A DNA stretch of 64,000 nt from positions 62,001 to 126,000 of the forward strand of contig NZ_JAPMLT010000001.1 in NCBI RefSeq assembly GCF_026410385.1. Reading direction: 5' to 3'. Below are positions 49,927 through 58,016 of the stretch, one piece after another. Positions within the stretch are counted from its first letter, which is position 1; every line of letters starts with the position of its first letter. Both the position numbers and the translations under genes were made by a program. Source of the stretch: Tumebacillus lacus (GTDB lineage: Bacteria > Bacillota > Bacilli > Tumebacillales > Tumebacillaceae). The notes under the pieces were generated by a model. The model worked only from the letters and a program-made list of their open reading frames with translations, was not told the DNA's origin and made no database searches.

Positions 49927-50562
49927 ATGAACGACCAAGAACGGCAAGAGAGCCAAACCGAACCGAACACAGTCACCACGGAAGAGACCGCAGCAGAGTC
50001 GACAGTCGGTACAATCACCGAGGAAAAGACACCGGGTAAAAAAGCAAAAAGTGCCGGGAGCGAGGCTTGGGAGTGGGTGAAGTCGCTGCTCGTCGCGCTG
50101 GTGCTCGCCTTTTTGATCCGCCAGTTCCTCTTTGCTATCTTTATGGTGGACGGCCTTTCGATGTATCCGACTTTGGATGACAAGGAGCGTCTGGTCGTCA
50201 ACAAGATCGTTTACGAACTACATAACCCCGAGTACAACGACATACTGGTCTTCAAATATCCGGCCGATCCGACGAAGGATTTTATCAAGCGCGTCATCGG
50301 TCTGCCGGGCGACAAGATCGAGATCCACGATTACAAAGTCTTCCGCAATGGACAAGAGTTGGATGAGCCGTTTATCAACGAGCCGACGGGCACGATCAAC
50401 GGCAGCTACACCGTACCGGAAGGCACCGTGTTCGTCATGGGCGACAACCGCAACGCGTCCAAGGACAGCCGCGACGCGTCGGTCGGCTATGTGCCGTTTG
50501 ACAACATCATCGGCCGCGCCGAAGTGGTCTGGTGGCCGATCCAAAACTTCCGCACACCCTAA
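49927..50562 (+). CDS. lepB: Signal peptidase I
   Basis: A 211-residue type I signal peptidase. An acidic and Thr-rich cytoplasmic tail of about 60 residues (longer than in most Firmicute paralogues) precedes one transmembrane helix (SLLVALVLAFLIRQFLFAIF). The catalytic Ser is in VDGLSMYPTL, Lys in FIKRVIGLPGD, and box E MGDNRNASKDSRD follows. The ATG at 49927 comes after GGGAGGATC; a GTG one codon upstream is possible. Confidence 0.94.
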   Translation: MNDQERQESQTEPNTVTTEETAAESTVGTITEEKTPGKKAKSAGSEAWEWVKSLLVALVLAFLIRQFLFAIFMVDGLSMYPTLDDKERLVVNKIVYELHNPEYNDILVFKYPADPTKDFIKRVIGLPGDKIEIHDYKVFRNGQELDEPFINEPTGTINGSYTVPEGTVFVMGDNRNASKDSRDASVGYVPFDNIIGRAEVVWWPIQNFRTP

Positions 50563-50587
50563 CTAAACAGAAAAAGGGGGAACAACC

Positions 50588-51511
50588 ATGACCATTCAAT
50601 GGTTCCCCGGCCATATGGCGAAGGCTCGCCGGGAAGTCACAGAAAAGCTCAAGCTGATTGACGTTGTGATGGAACTGCTCGATGCACGCCTGCCGCTCAG
50701 CTCCCGCAATCCGATGATGAACGAACTGGTGGAACACAAGCCGCGACTGGTGATCCTGAACAAAGCTGACCTCGCGGACCCGCGTGTTACCGACGAATGG
50801 ATCAAGTATTTTGCCGCTCAGGACATCACCGTCGTCCCGCTCAACGCCATCAAAGGCGAAGGTCTGCCGAAAGCGGCGGCTGAGGCAAAGAAGCTGTTCG
50901 AACCGAAACTGGAACAAATGCGCAAAAAAGGCATCCGTCCGCGCGCGACTCGGGCGATGATCCTCGGCATTCCGAACGTCGGCAAATCTTCGCTGATCAA
51001 CCGGATGGCGAAAAAGACCATCGCGAAGACGGGCGACCGTCCGGGCGTCACGCAAAAGCAACAGTGGATCAAAGTGGGCAAGGACTTCGAACTGCTCGAC
51101 ACGCCGGGGATTCTCTGGCCCAAGTTTGAAGACCAAAAGGTTGGTCTGCGACTCGCTTCCACCGCTGCGATCAAAGAAGAGATCCTCAACACCGAGCCGG
51201 TGGCCTTGTATATCGTCGAGTTTATGAACGAGCGATATCCGGGCGTGATGGAGTCTCGATTTGGAATCGAGAAACTCTCGTCCGACCCGCGTGAGGCGTT
51301 GGAGGAGATCGGCCGCAAGCGCGGCTACCTGCGCCAAGGCAACTCGGTCGACATCGAAGCGGCGCAAAAGCTGATGATCCGTGAGTTCCGCGGCGGGGCT
51401 TTCGGCCGCGTATCGCTGGAGCGCCCGAGCGATTATGCGACTGTGGCGAGCGAGACCGAAGCGGCAGCAGAAACAACTGCAGAAGAGGCGACATCAACCA
51501 CCGTGGAGTAG
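50588..51511 (+). CDS. rbgA: Ribosome biogenesis GTPase RbgA
   Basis: A 307-residue circularly permuted GTPase needed for late 50S assembly. G motifs are in permuted order: NKADL (G4), then GIPNVGKSSLINRM (G1), then DTPGILWPK (G3). The N-terminal MTIQWFPGHMAKARRE is the family signature. The last about 30 residues are Ala/Thr/Glu-rich and variable. The stop lies within the terminator. rplS-lepB-rbgA-rnhB order follows B. subtilis, with lepB added. Confidence 0.95.
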   Translation: MTIQWFPGHMAKARREVTEKLKLIDVVMELLDARLPLSSRNPMMNELVEHKPRLVILNKADLADPRVTDEWIKYFAAQDITVVPLNAIKGEGLPKAAAEAKKLFEPKLEQMRKKGIRPRATRAMILGIPNVGKSSLINRMAKKTIAKTGDRPGVTQKQQWIKVGKDFELLDTPGILWPKFEDQKVGLRLASTAAIKEEILNTEPVALYIVEFMNERYPGVMESRFGIEKLSSDPREALEEIGRKRGYLRQGNSVDIEAAQKLMIREFRGGAFGRVSLERPSDYATVASETEAAAETTAEEATSTTVE

Positions 51512-51524
51512 ACGGTGGTTTTTT
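51497..51524 (+). terminator. Terminator overlapping the end of rbgA
   Basis: ACCACCGT / ACGGTGGT with the stop codon in the loop, followed by six T. Confidence 0.85.
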
Positions 51525-51590
51525 CTTCCGCAACAGGATTCGCAAGTGTGATGACGAACTGTATGGAGAGAAGAAAGGGGTTCGTCTCGC

Positions 51591-52418
51591 ATGGCAAGAA
51601 CTGTGGATTTTCAGGAGATGACCGTGGGAGAGATCCGCGATCACATACAGCAAAAAGCACCGAACAAGCGGCAAGTGAAGCAATTGTTGGCTGACGAAAG
51701 GGCCGGAGTGCGCAAGGTGATCGAGAGCTACCTGCGCGCGCAGGAGCGGCTCGCGTCGGAGGCGGCCCGGCAGGAGCGGATGTGGCGTTATGAGCGGGCG
51801 GCGAAGGAACAAGGCTATCGCTTTGTCGCCGGGATCGACGAGGCAGGCCGCGGACCGTTGGCAGGGCCGGTCGTCGTCGGAGCGGTGATCTTGCCGGAGG
51901 AGATCGATCTGCCGGGGTTAAACGATTCAAAGCAGGTCAAGGAAGAGACGCGGGATCTGCTGTTCGATTTGATCCGGGAACAGGCAGTGGCGTTTGGCAT
52001 CGGAGTGGTCGAGGTGGAATATATCGACCGGCACAACATTTTGCAGGCGACGTTTGAAGGGGCGCGCCGTGCGCTAAAGCAACTGAGCGCGTCGTTTGCG
52101 TTGGAGGCCGATTATCTCGTCACTGATTATTTGAAGATCCCCGGTGTGACGCAGCCTTATGAGGCGATTGTAAAAGGGGATGCCAGCTCGTATTCGATCG
52201 CTGCGGCGTCAATTTTGGCAAAGGTGACGCGGGATCGACTGATGAGCGCGTATGCGAGCGAGTATCCGGAGTATGGATTTGAACGGCACAAAGGGTATTC
52301 CAGCCCGGAACATCTGGCGGCGATTGAGCAGCATGGGCCGTGTGCGATCCATCGGAAGTCGTTTGCGCCGATCAAGCAGATGGTGCAAGGTTCGCTGTTT
52401 GACGGCATGGAGTGGTGA
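51591..52418 (+). CDS. rnhB: Ribonuclease HII
   Basis: A 275-residue enzyme that removes ribonucleotides from DNA. Catalytic acids: Asp and Glu of GIDEAGRGPLAGPVVVGAVI, with further Asp in LVTDYL and the second half of the domain. An N-terminal extension of about 75 residues (TVGEIRDHIQQK..., helical) is shared with the B. subtilis enzyme. The ATG follows AGAAAGGGG. The orphan FliK-like gene starts 26 bases later. Confidence 0.94.
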   Translation: MARTVDFQEMTVGEIRDHIQQKAPNKRQVKQLLADERAGVRKVIESYLRAQERLASEAARQERMWRYERAAKEQGYRFVAGIDEAGRGPLAGPVVVGAVILPEEIDLPGLNDSKQVKEETRDLLFDLIREQAVAFGIGVVEVEYIDRHNILQATFEGARRALKQLSASFALEADYLVTDYLKIPGVTQPYEAIVKGDASSYSIAAASILAKVTRDRLMSAYASEYPEYGFERHKGYSSPEHLAAIEQHGPCAIHRKSFAPIKQMVQGSLFDGMEW

Positions 52419-52444
52419 TCTGCTAGGAGGAGGGGGAGAGGCGA

Positions 52445-54490
52445 ATGTTGAGAGTGTCGGCGGGGCAATACGCGCAGTTGGCGGTGCAGGCGGTCACAGG
52501 CGCGAAGGAGGTCGACCTGAAGGTCGGCAGTGTGGTCAAGGCGACGTTGTTGGAAAAGCACGGCGACGGAGAAGCGACCGTACAGATCGGCGGTGCGAAG
52601 GTCCGGGCCAAATTGGAAGCCAACCTGCAACCGGGTGATCGTGTCAATCTGCTCGTCGCCGGGCAGACCGCACGCGGCGCGCTGGAACTGAAAGTGGTCG
52701 GCAAGGCTGGCTCGGAAGCGAGCAGCGGTGTCGATGCGGCGAGTCTGTTGCAAGCGTTGGGGTTGCCGGAGTTGGAAGAAGCCAAGGCTGTCGTCCGCGA
52801 GTTTGCGGCACGCGGGGTGCCGCTGCGCACCGACACGGTGAAAGCGGCAGTGGAAGCGTTGCACCAACTCGGCATCTCGAAACCAACTCCTGAACAGGTT
52901 GCGACGATTGGCAAGATGGCGGAGCTTGGCATCCCGATCAACAAGAGCACTGTGGAAGCGATGTTGGCGCTCGAGACCGGACCGAAACTGCACGACCTCC
53001 TGACTCGCCTCGCCACCAACCTCCGCACCGCGCTCCCGGCGAGCCTCTTCGCCGCCGGAGCAAGCCCCGAGTCCGCCCCCTCACCTGGGCAGACCGGGAC
53101 TGTGCAAGCAGGGATTGCTCAGACAGGCACTGCTCCGACAGGTACTGCTCCGACAGGTGCTGCTCAGACACGTGCTGCTCCGACAGGTACTGCTCAGACA
53201 GGTGCTGCTCAGACAGGTGCTGCTCAGACAGGTGCTGCTCAGACAAGTACTGCTCAGACGGGTACTGCTCAGACGGGTACTGCTCAGACAGGTGCTGCTC
53301 AGACAGGTGCTGCTCAGACAGGTGCTGCTCAGACAGGTGCTGCTCAGACAGGTGCTGCTCAGACAAGTACTGCGCAGACGGGTACTGCTCAGACAAGTAC
53401 TGCGCAGACGGGTACTGCTCAGACAAGTACTGCTCAGACAAGTACTGTGCAGACGGGTACTGTGCAGACGGGTACTGCTGCGACAGGTGCTGCTCCAACA
53501 GCAGGTACTGCTCCGACAAGTACTGCTCCGACAGGTACTGCTCCGACAGGGACTACCCAGACAGGCACTGCCCAAACAGGCACTGCCCAAACAGGCTCCG
53601 GTCCCGTTTCTCAACGGGCCTTTGCCGCTTCTGGAAATGCTGGGCTTTTCCTGGAAAATGAGATGGGTCGACCGAACCTGACAGGAGCCGACTCAACACC
53701 CCGTTCCGTTCTCTCCGAATCGACCGTCCGCGATCTTGCATGGCTCGCCCGAACGGCGGAGGAACTGCTCGCCACCGTACCGGAGTCGGATCACGCCGAT
53801 CTGGCCGACAAAGCACGCCGTCTTGGACTCGGTCTGGAAGAGCGGCTCGCTCACACGATGCGCCGCCTGCCGACCGACGCAGACCCGGAAGCGCTGCGCA
53901 CCGCTGCCAATTCCGCCCTGCGTGCCGATCTCACCTCAGACGGGAGCCTCAAATCCGCGCTGCTCCGCGTCGCCGCCGTAGCGGACGATCTCTCTGCGGC
54001 AGGCTTCCCTCATCTCGCAGATGACGTTTCGACGCTTCTGCGCCATGTCAGTGGCCAACAGGTCATGCAAACGGCAGGTGCGGAAAGGTCAGACCTTTTT
54101 TACCAATTCACCGCCATCCCATTCCAAGCAGGCGGCAAAGGTCAGACGCTCGAACTGCACGTCATGTCCCGCAAAAACAATGGTCAAAAAGCGATCGATC
54201 CGTCCAACTGCTATGTCCTGTTCCGCCTCGATCTGCCACATCTCGGCCAGACAGACATCCACCTGCACATCGTTGACAAAGTGGTCGGCATCCGTTTCCA
54301 GACCGCTCCCGACTCCGCACGGATCGAACTGACCGGCGGGGAACAACGCGAGCTGCGGGATGCCCTGCAGAACGTCGGCTTCCATCTGGGTGTCGTCCGC
54401 TCGGAAACAAAAACGCCCCCGGCACCCGGCGAGCGATTGCCTTTGCTCCCGCCGGTGCTGACCCAAGGGGCTGTCGATATGAAAATCTAG
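52445..54490 (+). CDS. FliK-like protein (YlqG position) with a pentapeptide repeat tract
   Basis: A 681-residue protein. The N-terminal about 210 residues combine a small beta domain (GSVVKATLLEKHGDGEATVQIGG) with helical segments. Residues about 216-386 are 34 tandem units of five residues, mostly QTGTA, QTGAA or QTSTA. The C-terminal about 130 residues resemble the flagellar hook-length control (FliK) C-terminal domain: an ELHVMSRKN-type start, VLFRLDLPHLGQTDIHLHI and LRDALQNVGFHLGVV. It lies between rnhB and an FlhB-C homologue, the ylqG-ylqH position of B. subtilis, far from flagellar genes. FliK binding to FlhB-C suggests the two proteins interact. The ATG follows AGGAGGAGGGGG. Confidence 0.8.
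   Translation: MLRVSAGQYAQLAVQAVTGAKEVDLKVGSVVKATLLEKHGDGEATVQIGGAKVRAKLEANLQPGDRVNLLVAGQTARGALELKVVGKAGSEASSGVDAASLLQALGLPELEEAKAVVREFAARGVPLRTDTVKAAVEALHQLGISKPTPEQVATIGKMAELGIPINKSTVEAMLALETGPKLHDLLTRLATNLRTALPASLFAAGASPESAPSPGQTGTVQAGIAQTGTAPTGTAPTGAAQTRAAPTGTAQTGAAQTGAAQTGAAQTSTAQTGTAQTGTAQTGAAQTGAAQTGAAQTGAAQTGAAQTSTAQTGTAQTSTAQTGTAQTSTAQTSTVQTGTVQTGTAATGAAPTAGTAPTSTAPTGTAPTGTTQTGTAQTGTAQTGSGPVSQRAFAASGNAGLFLENEMGRPNLTGADSTPRSVLSESTVRDLAWLARTAEELLATVPESDHADLADKARRLGLGLEERLAHTMRRLPTDADPEALRTAANSALRADLTSDGSLKSALLRVAAVADDLSAAGFPHLADDVSTLLRHVSGQQVMQTAGAERSDLFYQFTAIPFQAGGKGQTLELHVMSRKNNGQKAIDPSNCYVLFRLDLPHLGQTDIHLHIVDKVVGIRFQTAPDSARIELTGGEQRELRDALQNVGFHLGVVRSETKTPPAPGERLPLLPPVLTQGAVDMKI
53090..53602 (+). 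repeat. In-frame 15-base tandem repeat, about 34 units
   Basis: Repeats of the form CAGACAGGTGCTGCT or CAGACGGGTACTGCT, one per pentapeptide. Central units are identical or differ at 1-3 positions; outer units diverge (P for Q, one 6-residue unit PTAGTA). The high identity in the centre points to recent duplication by slippage or recombination. The array stays in frame throughout. Confidence 0.93.
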
Positions 54491-54502
54491 GAGGCGTGCC
54501 CT

Positions 54503-54784
54503 TTGTCCAGCGAACATCCGTCGTCAAAAAAAGCGGTCGCCCTCCGCTACGACCCGAACCAAAGCGCCGCTCCCCGCATCGTGGCCTCGGGGCGAGGCGC
54601 CTTGGCGGAGCAGATCCTTTCCACCGCCGAAGCGGCCGGCGTCCCGCTGCAAGAGGACAAAGCGCTCGTTGAAACCTTGCTCGCCTTTGAAGTCGGCAAA
54701 GAGATCCCGCCGGAACTCTATCAAGTCGTCGCAGAGGTCCTTGCTTTCGTACAACGCATCGATAAACGAGGACCGCGCTCATGA
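54503..54784 (+). CDS. FlhB C-terminal-domain homologue (FhlB/YlqH type)
   Basis: A 93-residue cytoplasmic protein matching the C-terminal domain of FlhB/YscU export switches: KAVALRYDPNQSAAPRIVASGRGALAEQIL and a final helix ending VLAFVQ. The N-terminal membrane part of FlhB is missing, and the NPTH autocleavage motif is not seen because the domain begins just after where it would lie. It follows the FliK-like gene after 12 bases with a TTG start (GGAGGCG) and overlaps yraN. Function unknown. Confidence 0.9.
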   Translation: MSSEHPSSKKAVALRYDPNQSAAPRIVASGRGALAEQILSTAEAAGVPLQEDKALVETLLAFEVGKEIPPELYQVVAEVLAFVQRIDKRGPRS

Positions 54785-55155
54785 CGGTCACAGACCCTCG
54801 CAAACAAACGGGTGCTCGGGGCGAAGCGTTCGCCGCCGACTACCTCGCCGGGTACGGCTACCGCATCCTCGACCGCAACTGGCGGCGCGCCGGCGGAGAG
54901 ATCGATTTGATCGCGGTCATCGGCGACACACTGGTCTTTATCGAGGTGCGCACGAGAACGTCTCGCGCCTACGGCAGCGCAGAGGAGTCGGTCGACGCAC
55001 GCAAACAACGCCAAGTCCGCAAAGTCGCGGCCCTCTACCTGGTCGAGGCGGGTCGTCTCCCGTTTCGCCGCTTCCGCTTTGACGTGATCGCCGTTCAGCT
55101 CGACCGGCGAACAGGCGAGTTGCAAACGCTCCGTCACCTCGAAGACGCTTTTTAA
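54781..55155 (+). CDS. yraN: YraN/UPF0102 endonuclease-like protein
   Basis: A 124-residue protein with a Holliday-junction-resolvase-like nuclease fold: GARGEAFAADYLAGYGYRILDRNWR, GGEIDLIAVIGDTLVFIEVRTR (the E-x-D...E-x-K-like core, here ending VRTR and not VKTR), and KQRQVRKVAALYL. The biological role of the family is unsettled. The start overlaps the FhlB stop. It ends the rnhB-to-yraN operon. Confidence 0.9.
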   Translation: MTVTDPRKQTGARGEAFAADYLAGYGYRILDRNWRRAGGEIDLIAVIGDTLVFIEVRTRTSRAYGSAEESVDARKQRQVRKVAALYLVEAGRLPFRRFRFDVIAVQLDRRTGELQTLRHLEDAF

Positions 55156-55167
55156 AAACGTTCAGCT

Positions 55168-55177
55168 ATGGTATAGT
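55168..55177 (+). promoter_or_regulatory. Extended -10 promoter for the YneF gene
   Basis: TATGG then TATAGT at 55172-55177, 45 bases before the ATG; -35 poor. Confidence 0.4.
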
Positions 55178-55221
55178 ATCAATATCTGGTAAGAACCAAG
55201 TAGTAGGGGGATTGTCGCAAC

Positions 55222-55467
55222 ATGGTAATGACACTGGTAGCGATCGGTACATTTATCCTCGGCCTCGTGCTCGGCGCACTCGGGGGCGTGTACTATCTGA
55301 AACAAAAGATGTCCAACATGAAGATGTCCGACCAAGACATCCAGCAAATGGCTCGCAACATGGGCATGAATCTCAACCAAAAGCAACTGATGCAAGTTTC
55401 CAAGCGCATGCAGAACATGAACAGCAAAGGTATGCCGGGTGCTGGCAAACCGAAAAAGAAAAAGTAG
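55222..55467 (+). CDS. YneF/UPF0154 family membrane protein
   Basis: An 81-residue protein with one N-terminal transmembrane helix (LVAIGTFILGLVLGALGGVYYL) and a cytoplasmic Met/Gln/Lys-rich helix containing MSDQDIQQMARNMGMNLNQKQ, the UPF0154 signature. The C-terminus is poly-Lys. Function unknown. GGGGG lies about 10 bases before the ATG. It is flanked by its own promoter and terminator. Confidence 0.9.
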   Translation: MVMTLVAIGTFILGLVLGALGGVYYLKQKMSNMKMSDQDIQQMARNMGMNLNQKQLMQVSKRMQNMNSKGMPGAGKPKKKK

Positions 55468-55477
55468 CGCCAACGTC

Positions 55478-55508
55478 AAAAAGAGAGGGGAGCCCCTCTC
55501 TTTTTTTT
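55478..55508 (+). terminator. Terminator after the YneF gene
   Basis: AAAAAGAGAGGGG / CCCCTCTCTTTTTTTT, a perfect stem with a short AG loop; it also lies just beyond the stop of the converging minus-strand gene. Confidence 0.9.
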
Positions 55509-55523
55509 GCGTCCTTTGGCGGT

Positions 55524-55880
55524 TTACCAGAAGAGCAAGCTGGACAAGGCCAGAATGCTCAGGAACGGCACGAAGAACGCAGCCGGATTGTACCCATATC
55601 CATAACCGTATCCGTACCGATACCGGCCATAAGGCGCTCCGTATCCGTACGGGCGGCCGTATACCAGCTCCGCATCCAGAGTGTTGTCAAGTTGTTCAGC
55701 CGGGAAGATCCGCTGGTCGACCGGGCCGGAGGCGAGATGATTTCCACCGTTTGCACGACGCATGTACAGACCTTTTTTCGTGACTCGTTCGACGACCCCT
55801 TCTTGAATGCCTTGTTGTGTGTGGACGCGAACCATCTTGCCGAGGTACGATCTGCACGTTTTATGATTGTAGCGTTGCAT
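55524..55880 (-). CDS. Tyr/Gly-rich protein, possible spore coat protein (118 aa)
   Basis: A 118-residue protein. The N-terminal half has a small beta domain (LGKMVRVHTQQGIQEGVVERVTKKGLYMRR). A segment rich in Tyr, Gly, Arg and Pro follows (YGRPYGYGAPYGRYR, then four GY pairs), and a hydrophobic end (AAFFVPFLSILALSSLLFW). Tyr/Gly-rich composition is common in spore coat and crust proteins, hence the suggestion; the family itself is not recognised. The ATG at 55880 follows GAGGAGGGGG on the minus strand. Confidence 0.68.
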   Translation of the reverse strand: MQRYNHKTCRSYLGKMVRVHTQQGIQEGVVERVTKKGLYMRRANGGNHLASGPVDQRIFPAEQLDNTLDAELVYGRPYGYGAPYGRYRYGYGYGYGYNPAAFFVPFLSILALSSLLFW

Positions 55881-56020
55881 GTGTGAACCCCCTCCTCTCG
55901 GTGATGTCACTATCAACCTATGTGCAAACGCCAAGACATGCTCATGGCAAGAGCGGAGGACAAAGGAAAATAGGGCGGACATCCAAGGCATACACATAGA
56001 AAGGTGAGGAGGGAGGCTCC

Positions 56021-56524
56021 ATGAAGATGGGCTCTGCGCACTGGCAGGTTCAATACCAGATGCGTCGCAAACCGTGGCTCCTGCTCGTTCCGCTGGCTGC
56101 GGCCGCTCTGCTGGTCTGTCTGATCGCGCTGGCGTTTTCAAAGGGAGCGGGCGACGGGGGAGAGGCGGTCACCCGCACGGTCGGGCAGTCGGTGATCGAC
56201 GGATGGGTCTATGGCGGCTATGACTCGGGCGGCAATCTGATCTTTCAGCAGGGGGATCGCGTCGTCTTGCTCCCGGCGAACAGCAAAGAGATCAAGCTCA
56301 ACGGCAAGGCGGTGCCGCTGCGGGACAGTTCCCCGGACACGATTCACATCGGTTTGGAAAAATCGGAAGAGGCGGTGGAGGAACCATCCTTCCCTTGGTG
56401 GCTGTTCTGGCTGTTGACCGGGACTTTGATCGGACTGGTCGTCGGTCTTCGCCTTGGCAAGTCTGGTCGGTCGAAAGCGGCCAAACGCCCGTTGTACCGG
56501 TTTCAAGGGCGACTGATGCGATGA
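56021..56524 (+). CDS. Two-helix membrane protein, unknown (167 aa)
   Basis: A 167-residue protein with a hydrophobic helix near the N-terminus (about 19-40, WLLLVPLAAAALLVCLIALAF) and another near the C-terminus (about 125-145, WWLFWLLTGTLIGLVVGL). The loop of about 85 residues between them (GWVYGGYDSGGNLIFQQGDRVVLLPANSKEI) looks like a beta-rich domain, probably extracellular. The tail is basic. No family recognised. GAGGAGGGAGG precedes the ATG. Confidence 0.7.
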   Translation: MKMGSAHWQVQYQMRRKPWLLLVPLAAAALLVCLIALAFSKGAGDGGEAVTRTVGQSVIDGWVYGGYDSGGNLIFQQGDRVVLLPANSKEIKLNGKAVPLRDSSPDTIHIGLEKSEEAVEEPSFPWWLFWLLTGTLIGLVVGLRLGKSGRSKAAKRPLYRFQGRLMR

Positions 56525-56562
56525 GAACCACGTTCTGTTGAGGACGTGGTTCTCCGTGTTTT
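56523..56562 (+). terminator. Terminator after the two-helix membrane protein
   Basis: GAGAACCACGTTCT / AGGACGTGGTTCTC, then CGTGTTTT. A strong stem; the T tract starts a few bases late. Confidence 0.6.
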
Positions 56563-56605
56563 AGAGGCTTCGACATAAGTTATCAAAATATTCCTAAAAA
56601 TAGCC

Positions 56606-56634
56606 TTGCAAATGTTTCGAATAGTATTTATAAT
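56606..56634 (+). promoter_or_regulatory. Sigma-A promoter for the subtilisin-like protease
   Basis: TTGCAA at 56606-56611, 17 bases, perfect TATAAT at 56629-56634, in an AT-rich stretch. Confidence 0.7.
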
Positions 56635-56705
56635 CAGAAGCAAGGGACAGTAAAACAAAAGATCCCTGCTGAAAATATTTTATTTACAAAGGGAGGAAAT
56701 GAATC

Positions 56706-57899
56706 ATGAAAAAAGCGATTTCCATGATGACCGCCATCGCGGCATTGGCACTGGTTGTTCCGGCGGGCGCATCCGCAACTCCGGCAGCAGTTCCGGCGGT
56801 AACCAAAACGGCTGACGTTACGGCAGCGACCGACCGCATCTTGGTCAAATTTGCACCGGGCAAAGCGGCTGTTGACAAAGAAAAGGTACACGCGGCTCTC
56901 GGCGGCAAAGTGAAGCGCGAACTGGCTCAAGGCAAGTCGGGCTGGACGCTCGTAGAAGTTCCGGCGGGTCAAGCGGAAGCATATAAAGCGAAATACGAAA
57001 AAAACCCGAACATCGAGAAAGCGGAACTTGATCTCGTGTACACCAAGACCGCACTGCCGAACGACCCGTTGATCGGTCAGCAGTGGCACCACACCAACGT
57101 GAAGTCCTCGGCTGCTTGGGGCGTTGTGACCGGCTCCACGAAGACCATCGCGATCATCGACACCGGCATCGACCTCGATCACCCGGACCTCGCTGCAAAG
57201 ATCGTACCGGGCGCGACCTTCGTAGACCGTACCACCACTGCGGATGACGATGAAGGGCACGGCACGCACTGCGCAGGCATCGCGGCTGGCATCGGCAACA
57301 ACGGCGTCGGCATCTCGGGCATGGACCAAACGGCGAAACTGATGCCGGTTAAGGTTCTGAACAAGCGTGGCTCCGGCTACACCTCCGACATCATCGAGGG
57401 CGTATACTTCGCAGCTGACAACGGCGCGGACGTATTGTCGATGTCCCTTGGCGGCGGCGGCGCGACCTCTGCGTTCCAAGACGCGATCAACTACGCACAC
57501 GGCAAGAACAAGATCGTCGTAGCGGCTGCAGGCAACAGCGGCGTCTCCACGCTGTCCTACCCGGCTGCTTACAACAACGTATTGTCTGTTGCAGCAACCG
57601 ACCAAAACGATGTGAAGACCTCCTGGTCGAATTACGGTTCTTCCTGGGTTGACGTAGCAGCTCCGGGCCTGTCGATCTACTCGACCTACAACGACGGCGG
57701 TTACACCACGATGTCCGGCACCTCGATGGCTACTCCGCTGGTCGCTGGCCTGCTGTCCCTGACCTGGGGTGCAAACCCGGGCGCAACCAACGCGGGCGTC
57801 ATCAACCGCGTGCTGACCACTGCTGACAACACCGCTGGCGTAGGTTCTTACTACAAATACGGCCGTGTGAACGCGTACAACGCAGTCTTCGGCTTCTAA
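56706..57899 (+). CDS. Secreted subtilisin-like serine protease (thermitase type)
   Basis: A 397-residue pre-pro-protease. A signal peptide (KKAISMMTAIAALALVVPAGASA) is followed by an I9-like propeptide (about 40-105, RILVKFAPGKAAVDKE...). The S8 domain has Asp in AIIDTGIDLDHPDL, His in GHGTHCAGIAAG, the oxyanion Asn in AAAGNSG and Ser in SGTSMATPLVAGLL. The HGTHCAG cysteine and the overall pattern are thermitase-like. Codon use is that of a well-expressed gene (GCA, GCT, GTA enriched). GGGAGGAAATG lies before the ATG. Confidence 0.95.
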   Translation: MKKAISMMTAIAALALVVPAGASATPAAVPAVTKTADVTAATDRILVKFAPGKAAVDKEKVHAALGGKVKRELAQGKSGWTLVEVPAGQAEAYKAKYEKNPNIEKAELDLVYTKTALPNDPLIGQQWHHTNVKSSAAWGVVTGSTKTIAIIDTGIDLDHPDLAAKIVPGATFVDRTTTADDDEGHGTHCAGIAAGIGNNGVGISGMDQTAKLMPVKVLNKRGSGYTSDIIEGVYFAADNGADVLSMSLGGGGATSAFQDAINYAHGKNKIVVAAAGNSGVSTLSYPAAYNNVLSVAATDQNDVKTSWSNYGSSWVDVAAPGLSIYSTYNDGGYTTMSGTSMATPLVAGLLSLTWGANPGATNAGVINRVLTTADNTAGVGSYYKYGRVNAYNAVFGF

Positions 57900-57906
57900 T
57901 CAAACG

Positions 57907-57945
57907 ATAAAAAGCTCCTCGCACAACTTGCGGGGAGCTTTTTTA
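57907..57945 (+). terminator. Terminator after the protease
   Basis: AAAAAGCTCC-TCGC / GCGG-GGAGCTTTTTT with a loop ACAACTT. Confidence 0.88.
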
Positions 57946-58016
57946 ATTGATAAACGAGGTTGCAACCGGGATGTAACCGATTTCATCTATGCTCAATAAA
58001 AAAGGAGGTACTATCC

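Noticed and set aside
53090-53602. CRISPR-like array
   Set aside because: The repeat is a continuous 15-base in-frame tandem with no unique spacers; it encodes QTGAA-type pentapeptides.
53081-53614. Cys/Ser/Thr-rich and Gln/Tyr/Leu-rich frames on the other strand of the repeat
   Set aside because: Low-complexity readings of the same tandem repeat.
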